Shown here in pieces: positions 50,057 to 60,262 of a DNA stretch of 64,000 nucleotides; position 1 is the stretch's first letter, and every line of letters begins with the position of its first letter. This stretch comes from Microbacterium sp. VKM Ac-2870 (GTDB lineage: Bacteria > Actinomycetota > Actinomycetes > Actinomycetales > Microbacteriaceae), in NCBI RefSeq assembly GCF_015350795.1, contig NZ_JADKSH010000002.1:620001-684000 (forward strand), written 5' to 3'. The translations under genes were made by a program, and so were the position numbers. The notes below the pieces were generated by a model, which saw only the letters and a program-made list of their open reading frames with translations, was not told where the DNA came from and searched no databases.

Positions 50057-50971
50057 TCAGGCCGGAACGGCAGCTGCGACGGCGTCCTCCACTCGAGGGT
50101 GGCTGAACGCGAAGCCGGATGCGGTGAGCACCTCGGGTACGACGTGCATGTCGCTCGTGAGCAACCCCTCGGCGGCGTCGCGACCGAGAACGAGCTTCAG
50201 AGCCCACTCCGGCACCCGCAGCAGGTACGGACGGTTCATGCGCCGGGCCAGCGCGAAGCCGAGATCGTTCGCTGTCGCACGCTCGGGGCCGGTGAGGTTC
50301 ACTGGACCGGTGGTCTGGGTGTCGATCACGTGGCGGATCGCGCGGACCTCGTCCTCGAGTGAGATCCACGGCCACACCTGGGTTCCGCGGCCGATCGGGC
50401 CTGCCATTCCGAGTTTGGTGAGCAGCAGGAGCGGCTTCAGCACGCCCTGTGCGTGCACGACGGGCGCCGTGCGCAGCAGGGCCACTCGCGCGTTGTCGCC
50501 GGCGCCGCGAACCGCCGCGCCCTCCCACTCGCCGCAGAGGTCGGCGAGGAAAGAGTCGCCGCGAACCGACGTTTCCGTCAGCGTGACTCCGGGCGCAGAG
50601 GGGTAGTAGCCGACGGCCGACGACGAGACGAAGTGCGGCGCGGCGTCGCCGAGCGACCGGACTGCCGCCGCCAGAGCCTGTGTGGGAGCCACCCGCGACC
50701 AGAGCAGTTGGTGTTTGTACCGCGATGTCCACGGGAATCGTCCGAGGGTCGCCCCGTTCAGCCCGACGACAGCGCGTGCGCCCTCGAGCACCGCGGGCGG
50801 CAGCGGAGTGCGGCCCGGGTCCCAGGAGACCTCGTCGGATACGGCGCTCTCGCGGCGCACCAAACGCGTCACGGGGATGCCGTCGCGGCGAAGCGACGCG
50901 GTCAGCGCGCGTCCGATCAGGCCCGACGCCCCCGCGATGACGACGCGGCCCTCGTCCTTCGCGTCAGGCAA
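50057..50971 (-). CDS. TIGR01777-type NAD-dependent epimerase (SulA/YfcH-like)
   Basis: 304 residues of the extended SDR fold. VVIAGASGLIGRALTASLRRDG binds NAD(P); SSSAVGYYPS contains the Tyr expected of the family; the DUF1731 C-terminal domain ends with the segment PEVLTASGFAFSHPRVEDA. The start is TTG 50971, which overlaps the last codons of the OsmC gene and has GAGG upstream; longer forms read back through the OsmC gene in another frame. Function is unknown across the family. It forms an operon with osmC. Confidence 0.82.
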   Translation of the reverse strand: MPDAKDEGRVVIAGASGLIGRALTASLRRDGIPVTRLVRRESAVSDEVSWDPGRTPLPPAVLEGARAVVGLNGATLGRFPWTSRYKHQLLWSRVAPTQALAAAVRSLGDAAPHFVSSSAVGYYPSAPGVTLTETSVRGDSFLADLCGEWEGAAVRGAGDNARVALLRTAPVVHAQGVLKPLLLLTKLGMAGPIGRGTQVWPWISLEDEVRAIRHVIDTQTTGPVNLTGPERATANDLGFALARRMNRPYLLRVPEWALKLVLGRDAAEGLLTSDMHVVPEVLTASGFAFSHPRVEDAVAAAVPA

Positions 50972-51389
50972 GCGTCGCCTCGAGGGTGATCTCGATGCCG
51001 GCCAGCGCTGCCGATACCGGGCATCCGGTCTTGGCTTCGCCCGCGATGCGGGTGAAATCCTCCGCAGACAGGCCCGGCACGACGGCATTCACGTTCAGGT
51101 GCGACCCGGTGATTCCGGTGCCGGGGATGAAGGTGACGGATGCGGTCGTCTCGATGCTCTCCGGGGGAGTGCCGTTCTCGGCCAGCGCGTGCGAGAGCGC
51201 CATGCTGAAGCACGACGAATGGGCGGCGGCAATGAGCTCTTCGGGCGTCGTCACCGACGTCGACCCCTCGCTGCGTGCCTTCCAGTTGACGGCAAACGGC
51301 CCCTGGTTCGAGCTCTCCAGAGCGACCTCTCCCGACCCATCGGCCAGGGATCCCGTCCATCTCGTCGATGCTTCGCTGGTCACGCTCAT
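50964..51389 (-). CDS. OsmC family peroxiredoxin
   Basis: 141 residues. Thiol peroxidase acting on organic hydroperoxides. The two catalytic cysteines are C60 in AAHSSCFSMALSHAL and C123 in TGCPVSAAL. ATG 51389 follows CGGAGGA; TAGGCT at about 51426-51431 (minus strand) is the likely -10, leaving a leader near 35 nt. It overlaps the epimerase start by 8 nt. Confidence 0.9.
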   Translation of the reverse strand: MSVTSEASTRWTGSLADGSGEVALESSNQGPFAVNWKARSEGSTSVTTPEELIAAAHSSCFSMALSHALAENGTPPESIETTASVTFIPGTGITGSHLNVNAVVPGLSAEDFTRIAGEAKTGCPVSAALAGIEITLEATLA

Positions 51390-51499
51390 GGCTGTTCCTC
51401 CGTTGTCGGGCCGGTGCTCGTGATCGAGCCTAGACGCGGCTCCGCCCGGGCGGAACGGGGGTGGTGGCCGCGGGAAACGACGCGCGGGGTCAGGAAACG

Positions 51500-51937
51500 T
51501 CAGATCGGGGCGGATGCCGCGGTCACGCGGGTGAGCTCGAGCTCGATCGCATGGCGGTTCGGGGTGCCCCCGAACCGGGTCTGGACGATGCCGTCACGGT
51601 CGAGGATGAGCGTCGTCGGCGTCTGCAGCACGTGGAAGTGCTTGGCGATGTCGGGGCGATGCGTGAGGTCGACGTCCAAATGCAGCACACCGTCGTGGGC
51701 GTCGGCGATGGAGCCGAGAACACGGTGCACACCGGGACACCGCGCGCACATCTCGGTGCTGAACTGCAACAGCGTCGCGCGTTCGCCGAGGTGCTGCGCT
51801 CCGAGGCGCTGCGGTTCGACGATCTCGTCCGGGTTCTGGCGGCGGGGACGGTTCTGCTTCCAGCGGAGGAACAGCCCCACCGAGACGGTCACCACGAGCA
51901 ACGCGGCCAGCACGAGCACGGCGGGGACAACGGTCAC
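51500..51937 (-). CDS. Membrane-anchored thioredoxin-like protein
   Basis: 145 residues: one N-terminal helix (about 3-24), then a thioredoxin fold with active-site CARC (C64, C67) in STEMCARCPGV and the cis-proline in LQTPTTLILD. The fold would face outside if the N-terminus is in the cytosol, or inside otherwise; the positive WKQNRPRR after the helix suggests a cytosolic domain. TATCGT lies 8 nt before GTG 51937; an in-frame GTG at 51961 is the alternative start. Neighbouring OsmC suggests a peroxide-defence link. Confidence 0.8.
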   Translation of the reverse strand: MTVVPAVLVLAALLVVTVSVGLFLRWKQNRPRRQNPDEIVEPQRLGAQHLGERATLLQFSTEMCARCPGVHRVLGSIADAHDGVLHLDVDLTHRPDIAKHFHVLQTPTTLILDRDGIVQTRFGGTPNRHAIELELTRVTAASAPI

Positions 51938-52046
51938 AATGACCCACGATACCGCTACCACGGCCGCCGCGAATCGTCGCGTCGCCGTGTGACGGGCAGC
52001 GCGTCAGAGAGCCGGTGTGTCGGCGGGCGCCGGTAGTCTGGCTGGC

Positions 52047-52859
52047 GTGACCGCGGCATCCATCCCCACCCCGTACGAAGACCTCCTGCGCGAGGTGCTC
52101 GCCGACGGCGTGCACAAGGACGATCGCACCGGCACCGGGACGACGAGCGTGTTCGGCCGTCAGATCCGCTTCGACCTCGCGCAGGGCTTCCCGCTCATCA
52201 CCACCAAGCGCGTGCATATGAAGTCGATCGTCTACGAACTGCTGTGGTTCCTGCGTGGCGAGTCGAATGTGTCCTGGCTGCAGCAGCACGGCGTGACCAT
52301 CTGGGACGAATGGGCCGGCGCCGACGGCGAGCTCGGTCCCGTCTACGGGGTGCAGTGGCGCTCGTGGCCCACGCCGTCCGGCGAGCCGATCGACCAGATC
52401 TCGCAGGTCATCGACCAGATCCGCACCAATCCCGACTCGCGACGACTCATCGTCTCGGCGTGGAACCCCGCCGACATCCCCCGGATGGCGCTCGCACCAT
52501 GCCACGCGCTCTTCCAGTTCTACGTCGCCGACGGCAAGTTGTCGTGCCAGCTCTACCAGCGCAGCGCCGACATGTTCCTCGGCGTGCCCTTCAACATCGC
52601 CTCCTACGCCCTGCTGACGATGATGATCGCGCAGCAGACCGGACTCGAGCCGGGCGACTTCGTCTGGACCGGCGGCGACTGCCACGTGTACGACAACCAC
52701 ATCGAGCAGGTGCGCGAGCAGCTTTCCCGCGACCCGTACCCGTACCCGCGACTGGCGTTCGCCCGCAGGCCCGACTCGATCTTCGACTACACGTACGACG
52801 ACATCGTGGTCGAGGGTTACCAGCACCACCCGGCGATTCGCGCGGCTGTGGCGGTATGA
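52047..52859 (+). CDS. thyA: Thymidylate synthase
   Basis: 270 residues. Methylates dUMP to dTMP using methylene-tetrahydrofolate. The nucleophile is C152 in [32 protein letters not shown] and [12 protein letters not shown] are invariant blocks. GTG 52047 lies 7 nt after TAGTCT (52034-52039), leaderless. Its stop overlaps the folA start (ATGA), coupling dTMP synthesis to the reductase that recycles its dihydrofolate product. Confidence 0.96.
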   Translation: MTAASIPTPYEDLLREVLADGVHKDDRTGTGTTSVFGRQIRFDLAQGFPLITTKRVHMKSIVYELLWFLRGESNVSWLQQHGVTIWDEWAGADGELGPVYGVQWRSWPTPSGEPIDQISQVIDQIRTNPDSRRLIVSAWNPADIPRMALAPCHALFQFYVADGKLSCQLYQRSADMFLGVPFNIASYALLTMMIAQQTGLEPGDFVWTGGDCHVYDNHIEQVREQLSRDPYPYPRLAFARRPDSIFDYTYDDIVVEGYQHHPAIRAAVAV

Positions 52860-53353
52860 CCCGGCTGGGCCTCATCTGGGCCGAAGCGCACGGCGGTGTC
52901 ATCGGCAAGGACGGCGGGATGCCGTGGCAGGTGCCGGAGGATCTCGCCCATTTCCGCGCCACGACGATGGGTGTGCCGGTGATCATGGGGCGCCGCACGT
53001 GGGAGTCCTTCCCGCCGCGGTTTCGTCCACTGCCGGGGCGGCGCAACATCGTCGTCACACGCAACGAAAGCTGGTCTGACGACGGCGCCGAGCGCGCCGC
53101 CTCGCTCGATGCCGCGGTGGCGCTCGTGGGTGGCGAGCCGTCGACGTGGGTCATCGGCGGGGCGGGACTGTTCGCCGAAGCGATCGGTCGTGCCGACGTC
53201 CTCGAAGTCACTCAGCTCGATCTCGACGTCGACGGAGACACTTTCGCTCCCTCACACGACGGGTGGAGCGTCGCGGGCGTCGAGCCCGACGTCGGATGGT
53301 CGGTGTCGCGCTCGGGTGTGCCGTATCGCTTTCTGACGCTGATTCGTCCCTGA
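52856..53353 (+). CDS. folA: Dihydrofolate reductase
   Basis: 165 residues. [21 protein letters not shown] holds the substrate-binding acidic residue and the loop over the active site (split around the usual Trp); [11 protein letters not shown] and [12 protein letters not shown] bind NADPH. Regenerates tetrahydrofolate consumed by thyA. ATG 52856 overlaps the thyA stop. Confidence 0.94.
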   Translation: MTRLGLIWAEAHGGVIGKDGGMPWQVPEDLAHFRATTMGVPVIMGRRTWESFPPRFRPLPGRRNIVVTRNESWSDDGAERAASLDAAVALVGGEPSTWVIGGAGLFAEAIGRADVLEVTQLDLDVDGDTFAPSHDGWSVAGVEPDVGWSVSRSGVPYRFLTLIRP

Positions 53354-53411
53354 GGCGCTGATCCGTTCCCGACGCCGACCCATCGGCTCGCGCGGCGGGT
53401 ACCGTGGCGCT

Positions 53412-54176
53412 ATGGCGAAGACGGCTGTGGTCACGGGTGCGAGTTCGGGTCTCGGTGCGGAGTTCGCACGCCAACTCGCCGCGAGGGGCGCGAGTCTGGT
53501 CCTCGTCGCGCGCGACCGCGGTGCGCTCGAGGAGCTGGCCGATCGGCTGCGGGCGGAGTACCGCGTCGACGTCGAGGTGTTGCCCGCCGATCTGGTCGAC
53601 GACGTCGGCTTGGCCGCCGTCGTCGAGCGCGTCGGCGATCGTCGGCGACCGATCGGCATCCTCGTGAACAACGCCGGGTTCGGGCTCGACCTCGATTTCG
53701 CGGCGAACGACATCGCCGATGAGCAGCGTCACCTCGACCTGCATGTGCGGGCCACGATGCATCTGAGCCATGCTGCGCTGGGCGCGATGCTCGAGCGGGG
53801 GAGCGGCCGCATCCTCAACGTCGCCTCCGTCGCGGGCTTCCTGCCGCGCGGGACGTACGGCGCTGTCAAAGCGTGGGTGATCTCCTTCAGTCGCTGGGCC
53901 AACGCGGTGTACCGCCCCCGCAGCGTGACGGTGACGGCCGTGTGTCCCGGCTTCACCCACACGAACTTCCACGAACGGCTGGGGCTTCCGCCCGGGCAGG
54001 AAGGGATTCCCGCGGCTATGTGGCTGGATGCCGCCGACGTGGTGCGCGAGGCGTTGCGCGATGCCGCGCGCGGCAAAGCGGTGTCGATCCCGTCGCTGCG
54101 CTACAAAGCGCTGATCGCTCTCACGCGGATTTTGCCCGGCCCGTTGGCCGCGCGGCTCGCCAAAACCGGCCGCTGA
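53412..54176 (+). CDS. Short-chain dehydrogenase/reductase
   Basis: 254 residues, classical SDR. TGASSGLG (cofactor loop), NNAG, the catalytic Ser in VASVAGF and Y-x3-K in YGAVKAW are all present; FTHTNFHERLGLP follows the PG motif. Substrate unknown. TACCGT at 53400-53405 ends 6 nt before ATG (leaderless). It lies between folA and dapA. Confidence 0.87.
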   Translation: MAKTAVVTGASSGLGAEFARQLAARGASLVLVARDRGALEELADRLRAEYRVDVEVLPADLVDDVGLAAVVERVGDRRRPIGILVNNAGFGLDLDFAANDIADEQRHLDLHVRATMHLSHAALGAMLERGSGRILNVASVAGFLPRGTYGAVKAWVISFSRWANAVYRPRSVTVTAVCPGFTHTNFHERLGLPPGQEGIPAAMWLDAADVVREALRDAARGKAVSIPSLRYKALIALTRILPGPLAARLAKTGR

Positions 54177-54232
54177 CCCCGAACGTGCGCGCGTGCTCCG
54201 ACGGGCACGTCGCGAGCCGGTAGCCTGGAGGC

Positions 54233-55210
54233 ATGACGCACTCGGGCAATCCCTTCGGACAGGTCCTCGTCGCCCTCGTCACTCCGATGACGGCCGACGG
54301 TGAAGTGGACTGGCCCGCGGTCGAGAAGCACATGGATGACGTCATCACGGCGGGCGCCGACGGCATCGTCGTCACCGGCACGACCGGTGAGACCAGCACG
54401 CTCACCGACCCCGAGAAGCTCAGGCTCGTCGAGGTAGGCAAGTCGGTTTCCGCAGGCCGCGCCAAGATCATCACCGGCGGCGGGTCCAACGAGACGGCTC
54501 ATGCCATCGAGCTGTACAAGGCGAGCGAGAAGGCCGGCGCCGACGGCATCATGATCGTCACGCCGTACTACAACAAGCCCACGCAGGCCGGCATCCTGAC
54601 GCACTTCCGCCTCGTCGCGGATGCCACCGATCTGCCGGTCATCCTCTACGACATCCCGGGACGTACCGGGGTGCCGATCAAGTACGAGACGATCCTTCGC
54701 CTCGCCAACCACCCGAACATCCTCGCCGTCAAAGACGCCAAGGGCGACTTCAGCGAGGTCAGCCGGGTGCTGAACCAGACCGACCTCATGTACTTCTCGG
54801 GCGACGACGCGAACGTGCTGCCGCACCTGTCGATCGGCGCCGCGGGACTGATCGGTGTGACGGCGAACATCACTGCCACGCCGTATCGCGTGATCGTGGA
54901 TGCCGTCAACCGCGGCGACCTTGCCACGGCGACCGCCGCGCACCAGCAGCTCGAGCCACTGGTGCGGGCCGTGATGACGCACGTTCCCGGCACCGTCAGC
55001 GCGAAGTACATCCTGCACGGGCTGGGTCGCATCTCCAGTCCTCGCGTCCGTCTGCCCCTCGTCGGCCCCGAAGAGTGGGAGGCCGCCCTCATCGAGGACG
55101 AACTCGCGCTCGTGAAGGGCGTCGACGGCGCCGACTTCTCCAACTTCCGACCCGACCGCAACGCCGCCGCCGGCGGCGCGCTCCCCAAGGTCCACGGCAC
55201 CACCCGCTGA
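54233..55210 (+). CDS. dapA: 4-hydroxy-tetrahydrodipicolinate synthase
   Basis: 325 residues. Condenses pyruvate with aspartate semialdehyde in lysine/DAP synthesis. The Schiff-base Lys is K167 in ILAVKDAKGD; Y139 in LYDIPGRTG and GTTGETSTL complete the active site; YYNKPTQ is conserved. TAGCCT at 54221-54226 ends 6 nt before ATG. RNase J follows after 47 nt containing a perfect palindrome, as in many Actinobacteria. Confidence 0.94.
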   Translation: MTHSGNPFGQVLVALVTPMTADGEVDWPAVEKHMDDVITAGADGIVVTGTTGETSTLTDPEKLRLVEVGKSVSAGRAKIITGGGSNETAHAIELYKASEKAGADGIMIVTPYYNKPTQAGILTHFRLVADATDLPVILYDIPGRTGVPIKYETILRLANHPNILAVKDAKGDFSEVSRVLNQTDLMYFSGDDANVLPHLSIGAAGLIGVTANITATPYRVIVDAVNRGDLATATAAHQQLEPLVRAVMTHVPGTVSAKYILHGLGRISSPRVRLPLVGPEEWEAALIEDELALVKGVDGADFSNFRPDRNAAAGGALPKVHGTTR

Positions 55211-55227
55211 GCGACAGCTTCACCGGT

Positions 55228-55243
55228 GGATGCCGCGGCATCC
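55228..55243. repeat. 16-bp palindrome of inverted GGATGCC between dapA and rnj
   Basis: GGATGCCGCGGCATCC is a perfect palindrome, the same core as the terminator at 26541-26556. It lies 15 nt before the RNase J start codon and adjoins its ribosome-binding site (GAAAGG), so it could affect translation as well as carry the over-represented heptamer. Confidence 0.7.
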
Positions 55244-55257
55244 GCGAAAGGCAGACG

Positions 55258-56934
55258 ATGCCCACGACGTTCTACGACCCGCCCGCCCTCGCGCCCGAAA
55301 CCCTCCGCGTCATCCCGCTCGGGGGACTCGGCGAGATCGGGCGCAACATGACGGTCTTCGAGTACGAGGGAAAGCTCCTCATCGTCGACTGCGGCGTGCT
55401 CTTCCCCGAAGAGCACCAGCCCGGCGTCGACCTCATCCTCCCCGACTTCGAGCCGATCAAGAATCGCCTCGACGATGTCGTGGGCGTCGTGCTCACGCAC
55501 GGCCACGAGGACCACATCGGCGCGGTGCCGTACCTGCTGCGCCTGAAGAGCGACATTCCGCTCATCGGCTCGAAGCTGACACTCGCGCTCGTGGAGGCGA
55601 AGCTCAAGGAGCACCGCATCAAGGCGTACACCCTCACCGTCGCCGAAGGTCAGGAAGAACAGGTCGGCCCGTTCGACCTCGAGTTCGTCGCCGTCAACCA
55701 CTCCATTCCCGACGCCCTGGCCGTGGCGATCCACACCGATGCCGGCACCGTCCTGGCCACCGGCGACTTCAAGATGGATCAGCTCCCGCTGGACGGGCGC
55801 CTCACCGACCTGCGGGCCTTCGCGAGCCTCGGCGAGGACGGCGTCGACCTCTTCCTCGTCGACTCCACCAACGCCGACGTGCCCGGCTTCACCCCCCTCG
55901 AGCGCGACATCGGCCCGGTTTTGGATCAGGTCATCGCCAAGGCTCAGCGCCGGGTGATCGTGGCGAGCTTCTCGAGCCACGTGCACCGAGTGCAGCAGGT
56001 CATCGACGCGGCCGCCGCCAACGGCCGTCGCCTGGCGTTCCTCGGCCGCTCGATGGTGCGCAACATGACCATCGCCGAAGAACTGGGCTACCTGCACGTA
56101 CCCGACGGTGTGCTCATCGACTACAAGAAGGCGAAGGATCTGCCGGACGATCGCATCGTCTACATGTCGACCGGTTCGCAGGGTGAGCCGATGGCGGTGC
56201 TCAGCCGCATGGCGAACCTCGATCACGCGATCGAGCCCGGCCCCGGCGACACCGTGATCCTGGCCTCCAGCCTCATCCCCGGAAACGAGAACGCGGTCTA
56301 CCGCGTGATCGACGGGCTCACGAAGCTGGGTGCCAACGTCGTGCACAAGGGCAACGCCAAGGTGCACGTGTCGGGTCACGCCGCCGCGGGGGAGTTGCTG
56401 TACTGCTACAACATCCTCAAGCCCCGCAACGTCATGCCGGTGCACGGCGAGTACCGCCACCTCATCGCGAACGCCAAGCTCGCGCAGGACACCGGCATCC
56501 CGCCGGAGAACACGATCATCGCCGAGAACGGCACCGTGGTCGACCTCGCGGACGGCGTCGCGCGCGTCGTCGGCCAGCTGGACATCGGCTTCGTCTACGT
56601 CGACGGCTCGACCGTCGGTGAGATCACCGACGCCGACCTGAAGGATCGACGCATCCTCGGCGAGGAGGGCTTCATCTCGGTGATCGTGGTGGTCGACGCC
56701 GCCACCGGTCGCGTCATCACCGGCCCGGAGATCCACGCCCGCGGGTTTGCGGAGGACGACGCCGTGTTCGATGCGGTCAAGCCCAAGATCGCCGCGGCCC
56801 TCACCGAAGCGGCACAGTCTGGGGTGCGTGACACCCGCGCCATGTCGCAGGTGGTGCGCCGCACGATCGGACGCTGGGTCAATCAGTCGTTGCGTCGGCG
56901 CCCGATGATCGTTCCGCTCGTCATCGAGGCCTGA
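55258..56934 (+). CDS. rnj: Ribonuclease J
   Basis: 558 residues. 5'-3' exonuclease and endonuclease of the beta-CASP metallo-beta-lactamase family. The zinc motif HGHEDH is at 81-86 in LTHGHEDHIGAVPYLL; further ligands are in VNHSIPD, TGDFKMD and the C-terminal VHGEYRH. SFSSHVHRVQ begins the beta-CASP insertion. ATG 55258 follows GAAAGG. Together with PNPase at 43.6 kb it forms the core actinobacterial mRNA-decay set. Confidence 0.94.
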   Translation: MPTTFYDPPALAPETLRVIPLGGLGEIGRNMTVFEYEGKLLIVDCGVLFPEEHQPGVDLILPDFEPIKNRLDDVVGVVLTHGHEDHIGAVPYLLRLKSDIPLIGSKLTLALVEAKLKEHRIKAYTLTVAEGQEEQVGPFDLEFVAVNHSIPDALAVAIHTDAGTVLATGDFKMDQLPLDGRLTDLRAFASLGEDGVDLFLVDSTNADVPGFTPLERDIGPVLDQVIAKAQRRVIVASFSSHVHRVQQVIDAAAANGRRLAFLGRSMVRNMTIAEELGYLHVPDGVLIDYKKAKDLPDDRIVYMSTGSQGEPMAVLSRMANLDHAIEPGPGDTVILASSLIPGNENAVYRVIDGLTKLGANVVHKGNAKVHVSGHAAAGELLYCYNILKPRNVMPVHGEYRHLIANAKLAQDTGIPPENTIIAENGTVVDLADGVARVVGQLDIGFVYVDGSTVGEITDADLKDRRILGEEGFISVIVVVDAATGRVITGPEIHARGFAEDDAVFDAVKPKIAAALTEAAQSGVRDTRAMSQVVRRTIGRWVNQSLRRRPMIVPLVIEA

Positions 56935-56959
56935 GCGCCAGACCGCTAGCATCGGGTCC

Positions 56960-57454
56960 ATGCCCGCCCGCTTCCGCGTTCGACCTGCCACGCAGGCCGA
57001 TGGCGCGTTTCTCGGCGACATGGTCGTCGAGGCTGCGAACTGGCGACCGGGGGCCGCGCGCCCGCGACACGAGGTGCTGACGCATCCCGACCACACCCGG
57101 TACATCTCGGGCTGGATGCGGCCGGGCGATGCCGGCGTGGTCGCGATGGATCCGCAGGACGTTCCGATCGGAGCGGCCTGGTATCGGATGCTGCCGCGCA
57201 CCGACCCGGGCCTCGGGTACGTCGGCACGGGGGTTCCCGAGCTGATCATCGGGGTGCGGCCGATCTGGCGTGCGCACGGTGTCGGTCGCGCGTTGCTGCA
57301 ACGGCTGTGCGAGCACGCGCGCGAGCAGGGATTCGGGCGGATCAGTCTCTCGGTCGAGCGGGGGAACTACGCGCAGACCCTCTATCGCAGCGAAGGGTTC
57401 GCGCTGACGCAGGCCGGCCACGGCCGCGACACCATGGTCAAGCGTCTGCGCTGA
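56960..57454 (+). CDS. GNAT family N-acetyltransferase
   Basis: 164 residues. Acetyl-CoA-binding region VRPIWRAHGVGRALLQRLCEHAREQ around 101-125, with GVGRAL as the phosphate loop, and LSVERGNYAQTLYRSEGF near the C-terminus. Acceptor unknown. TAGCAT at 56947-56952 ends 7 nt before ATG (leaderless). Sits between RNase J and ftsK. Confidence 0.85.
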   Translation: MPARFRVRPATQADGAFLGDMVVEAANWRPGAARPRHEVLTHPDHTRYISGWMRPGDAGVVAMDPQDVPIGAAWYRMLPRTDPGLGYVGTGVPELIIGVRPIWRAHGVGRALLQRLCEHAREQGFGRISLSVERGNYAQTLYRSEGFALTQAGHGRDTMVKRLR

Positions 57455-57555
57455 GCGCTCTGCGCTGAGTGCCGAGTGCGGAACGGCCCCGCGGAGATGG
57501 GGCGCCGGCCGCGTCAATCCGGGCAACCGGGGGCCCTTCGGCCTACCGTGGAGTA

Positions 57556-60237
57556 ATGGCACGATCCACGAGCACGCCCACGAACGCCCGCGCGTCCGCG
57601 AAGGGCTCCTCGACGCGTGCCCGCAAGCCGGCGCCGGCTCCCAAGAAGTACGTCGACGAGGAAGACCGCCCGTCCGTCGGGTCGCGTGCCTGGCTCGGTG
57701 TGGCCCATGCGGTCGGCGGTATGTTCCGCGCCTTCGGTCTCGAGACGCTCGAGAAGGACCAGCGTCGCGACGGCTTCCCCTTCTTGATCGTGCTTCTCGC
57801 CGCCATCGGCGCCGTCAACGAGTGGTTCTTCATCGGCAACGAGGCCGCCACCCAGATCAGCGCGTACACGGTGGGCCTGTTCGTCGGGCGTGTGGCCTTC
57901 ATCATGCCCGTCCTGCTCCTGGTTCTCGCAGGCTGGCTCTTCCGGCATCCGCCGTCCGTCCACGACAACGGTCGCATCGGCATCGGCTTCGGACTGTTCG
58001 TCCTCTCGATCGCGGGTTTCTGCCACGTGGCAGGTGGAAGGCCGCAGCCGTCGCAGGGGATGCCGGCGCTCAGCGCGGCCGGCGGCCTGTTCGGGTGGAC
58101 GGTCGGCGAGCCGCTCTCCCTGCTGACGAACATCGGTGCCTATCTGGTGCTTGCCGCTCTCACATTCCTCAGCATCCTGATCCTCACGAAGACCCCGCCG
58201 AACCGCATCGGCCGTCGCCTGGGTGACCTGTACGCATGGATGTTCGACGCCGAACGCCCCGCCCCCGCGGACCCCGCGGTGACCGGGCCGACGGTCGCCT
58301 TCGATGCAGCGCCGGACGCCGCCGACAAGGACCTCCCGTGGTGGCGCCGCAACAAATCGGGTCGCGAAGAGGACGTCGACGGGCACCTCGGACCCGATGC
58401 CCTGACGGCCTTGCTGGACACCAGCGTCGACGGAGGCTTCGAACAGGCTGTCGCCGTTCCCGCAGCGCCGGTGCTGCCCGATGCGCCGACCGAGATCATC
58501 GATCCCGCCGTCATCGCGAACGCGAAGAAGGCGGCGGCTCGCCGTGCCGACACCGGCATCCGTGAAGACAGCGGCGAGATCGTGCTCGACGACGGCACCC
58601 TGCCCGGCATCTCGGGCCTCGGCGACGATCACGACGGCCGTCCGCCGCAGGCGCCCTATCTGCTCCCCTCCGTCGCCGCGCTCGCGCAGGGCACGCCCCC
58701 CAAAGCACGCTCGGAGGCGAACGACCGTGTCGTGGCCGCCATCATGGGTGTCTTCGAGCAGTTCGGCGTCGACGCCCGGGTGACCGGCTTCTCGCGCGGA
58801 CCCACAGTGACGCAGTACGAGATCTCGCTCGGCCCCGGCGTCAAGGTCGAACGCATCACCGCGTTGACGAACAACATCGCATATGCCGTCGCCTCCAACG
58901 AGGTGCGCATCCTCGCGCCGATTCCGGGCAAGAGCGCGATCGGCGTGGAGATCCCCAACGCCGACCGCGAGATCGTCACGCTCGGCGACGTGCTGCGCTC
59001 GCCCGCATCGACGAGTCAGACCCACCCCATGACCATCGGCGTCGGCAAGGACGTCGGCGGCGGCTACGTCGTCGCGAACCTCGCAAAGATGCCCCATCTG
59101 CTTGTGGCCGGCTCGACCGGATCGGGCAAGTCGAGCTTCGTCAACTCGATGATCACCAGCCTGCTCATGCGGGCCAAACCGTCCGAAGTGCGGATGGTGC
59201 TCATCGACCCCAAGCGCGTGGAGCTGACGAGCTACGCCGGCGTGCCGCACCTGATCACCCCTATCATCACGAACCCGAAGAAGGCGGCCGAAGCGCTGCA
59301 ATGGGTCGTGAAAGAGATGGACATGCGATACGACGACCTCGCGTCGTTCGGCTTCCGCCACATCGACGACTTCAACCGCGCCGTCGTCGCCGGGGAGATC
59401 AACCTCCCGGTCGGCAGCGAGCGGGTGCTGAAGCCCTATCCATACCTGCTGGTCGTCGTCGACGAGCTCGCCGACCTCATGATGGTCGCCCCGCGCGATG
59501 TCGAAGATTCGATCGTTCGCATCACCCAGCTGGCGCGCGCGAGCGGCATCCACCTCGTGCTGGCCACCCAGCGGCCCTCGGTCGACGTGGTCACGGGCCT
59601 CATCAAGGCCAATGTGCCGTCGCGACTCGCCTTCGCCGTGACGAGCGTCACCGACTCGCGCGTCATCCTCGACCAGCCGGGCGCCGACCGCCTCATCGGC
59701 CAGGGCGACGGGCTGTTCCTGCCGATGGGCGCCTCCAAAGCCATCCGCGTGCAGGGCGCGTGGGTGGCGGAGAGCGAGATCGAGAAGGTCGTCAACCACG
59801 TCAAGAACCAGGCACGGCCCGACTATCGCTCCGATGTGCAGGTCGTCGCGGAGAAGAAAGAGATCGACGCGGATATCGGCGACGACCTCGACCTGCTGCT
59901 GGCTGCCGCGGAGCAGATCATCTCCACCCAGTTCGGGTCGACCTCGATGCTGCAGCGCAAGCTCCGCGTCGGCTTCGCCAAGGCCGGCCGTCTGATGGAC
60001 CTGCTCGAGTCGCGAGAGATCGTGGGCCCGTCGGAGGGTTCCAAGGCCCGCGATGTGCTCGTCACTCCCGATCAGCTGCCGGAGGTGCTGGCGCGGCTGC
60101 GCGGAGACAAGCCGCCCGCTGCGGTCCCGGCGGACCCGTACGGCCCGGATGCCGTGGCGTCGCAGTTCAGCGGCCTGGAGGCCGTCGACGGTGACGAGGG
60201 CTCCGAGGACGCCTGGAGTCTCACGGGCCGGGACTGA
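57556..60237 (+). CDS. ftsK: DNA translocase FtsK
   Basis: 893 residues. Moves chromosome ends to the septum and activates XerCD at dif. Four N-terminal helices (about 77-215), a short linker (about 225-385), then the motor: Walker [10 protein letters not shown] from 519, Walker [24 protein letters not shown]. The C-terminal gamma winged helix ([23 protein letters not shown], split) reads the polar guiding sequence. TACCGT at 57544-57549 ends 6 nt before ATG 57556. The basic first 40 residues are low complexity. Confidence 0.95.
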   Translation: MARSTSTPTNARASAKGSSTRARKPAPAPKKYVDEEDRPSVGSRAWLGVAHAVGGMFRAFGLETLEKDQRRDGFPFLIVLLAAIGAVNEWFFIGNEAATQISAYTVGLFVGRVAFIMPVLLLVLAGWLFRHPPSVHDNGRIGIGFGLFVLSIAGFCHVAGGRPQPSQGMPALSAAGGLFGWTVGEPLSLLTNIGAYLVLAALTFLSILILTKTPPNRIGRRLGDLYAWMFDAERPAPADPAVTGPTVAFDAAPDAADKDLPWWRRNKSGREEDVDGHLGPDALTALLDTSVDGGFEQAVAVPAAPVLPDAPTEIIDPAVIANAKKAAARRADTGIREDSGEIVLDDGTLPGISGLGDDHDGRPPQAPYLLPSVAALAQGTPPKARSEANDRVVAAIMGVFEQFGVDARVTGFSRGPTVTQYEISLGPGVKVERITALTNNIAYAVASNEVRILAPIPGKSAIGVEIPNADREIVTLGDVLRSPASTSQTHPMTIGVGKDVGGGYVVANLAKMPHLLVAGSTGSGKSSFVNSMITSLLMRAKPSEVRMVLIDPKRVELTSYAGVPHLITPIITNPKKAAEALQWVVKEMDMRYDDLASFGFRHIDDFNRAVVAGEINLPVGSERVLKPYPYLLVVVDELADLMMVAPRDVEDSIVRITQLARASGIHLVLATQRPSVDVVTGLIKANVPSRLAFAVTSVTDSRVILDQPGADRLIGQGDGLFLPMGASKAIRVQGAWVAESEIEKVVNHVKNQARPDYRSDVQVVAEKKEIDADIGDDLDLLLAAAEQIISTQFGSTSMLQRKLRVGFAKAGRLMDLLESREIVGPSEGSKARDVLVTPDQLPEVLARLRGDKPPAAVPADPYGPDAVASQFSGLEAVDGDEGSEDAWSLTGRD

Positions 60238-60262
60238 AAGCCCCGAAAGGTAGGCTCTGCTC

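Noticed and set aside
54233..54235. Lysine or other riboswitch upstream of dapA and dapB
   Set aside because: Both genes appear leaderless, with the -10 ending 6 nt before ATG, so no 5' leader exists.
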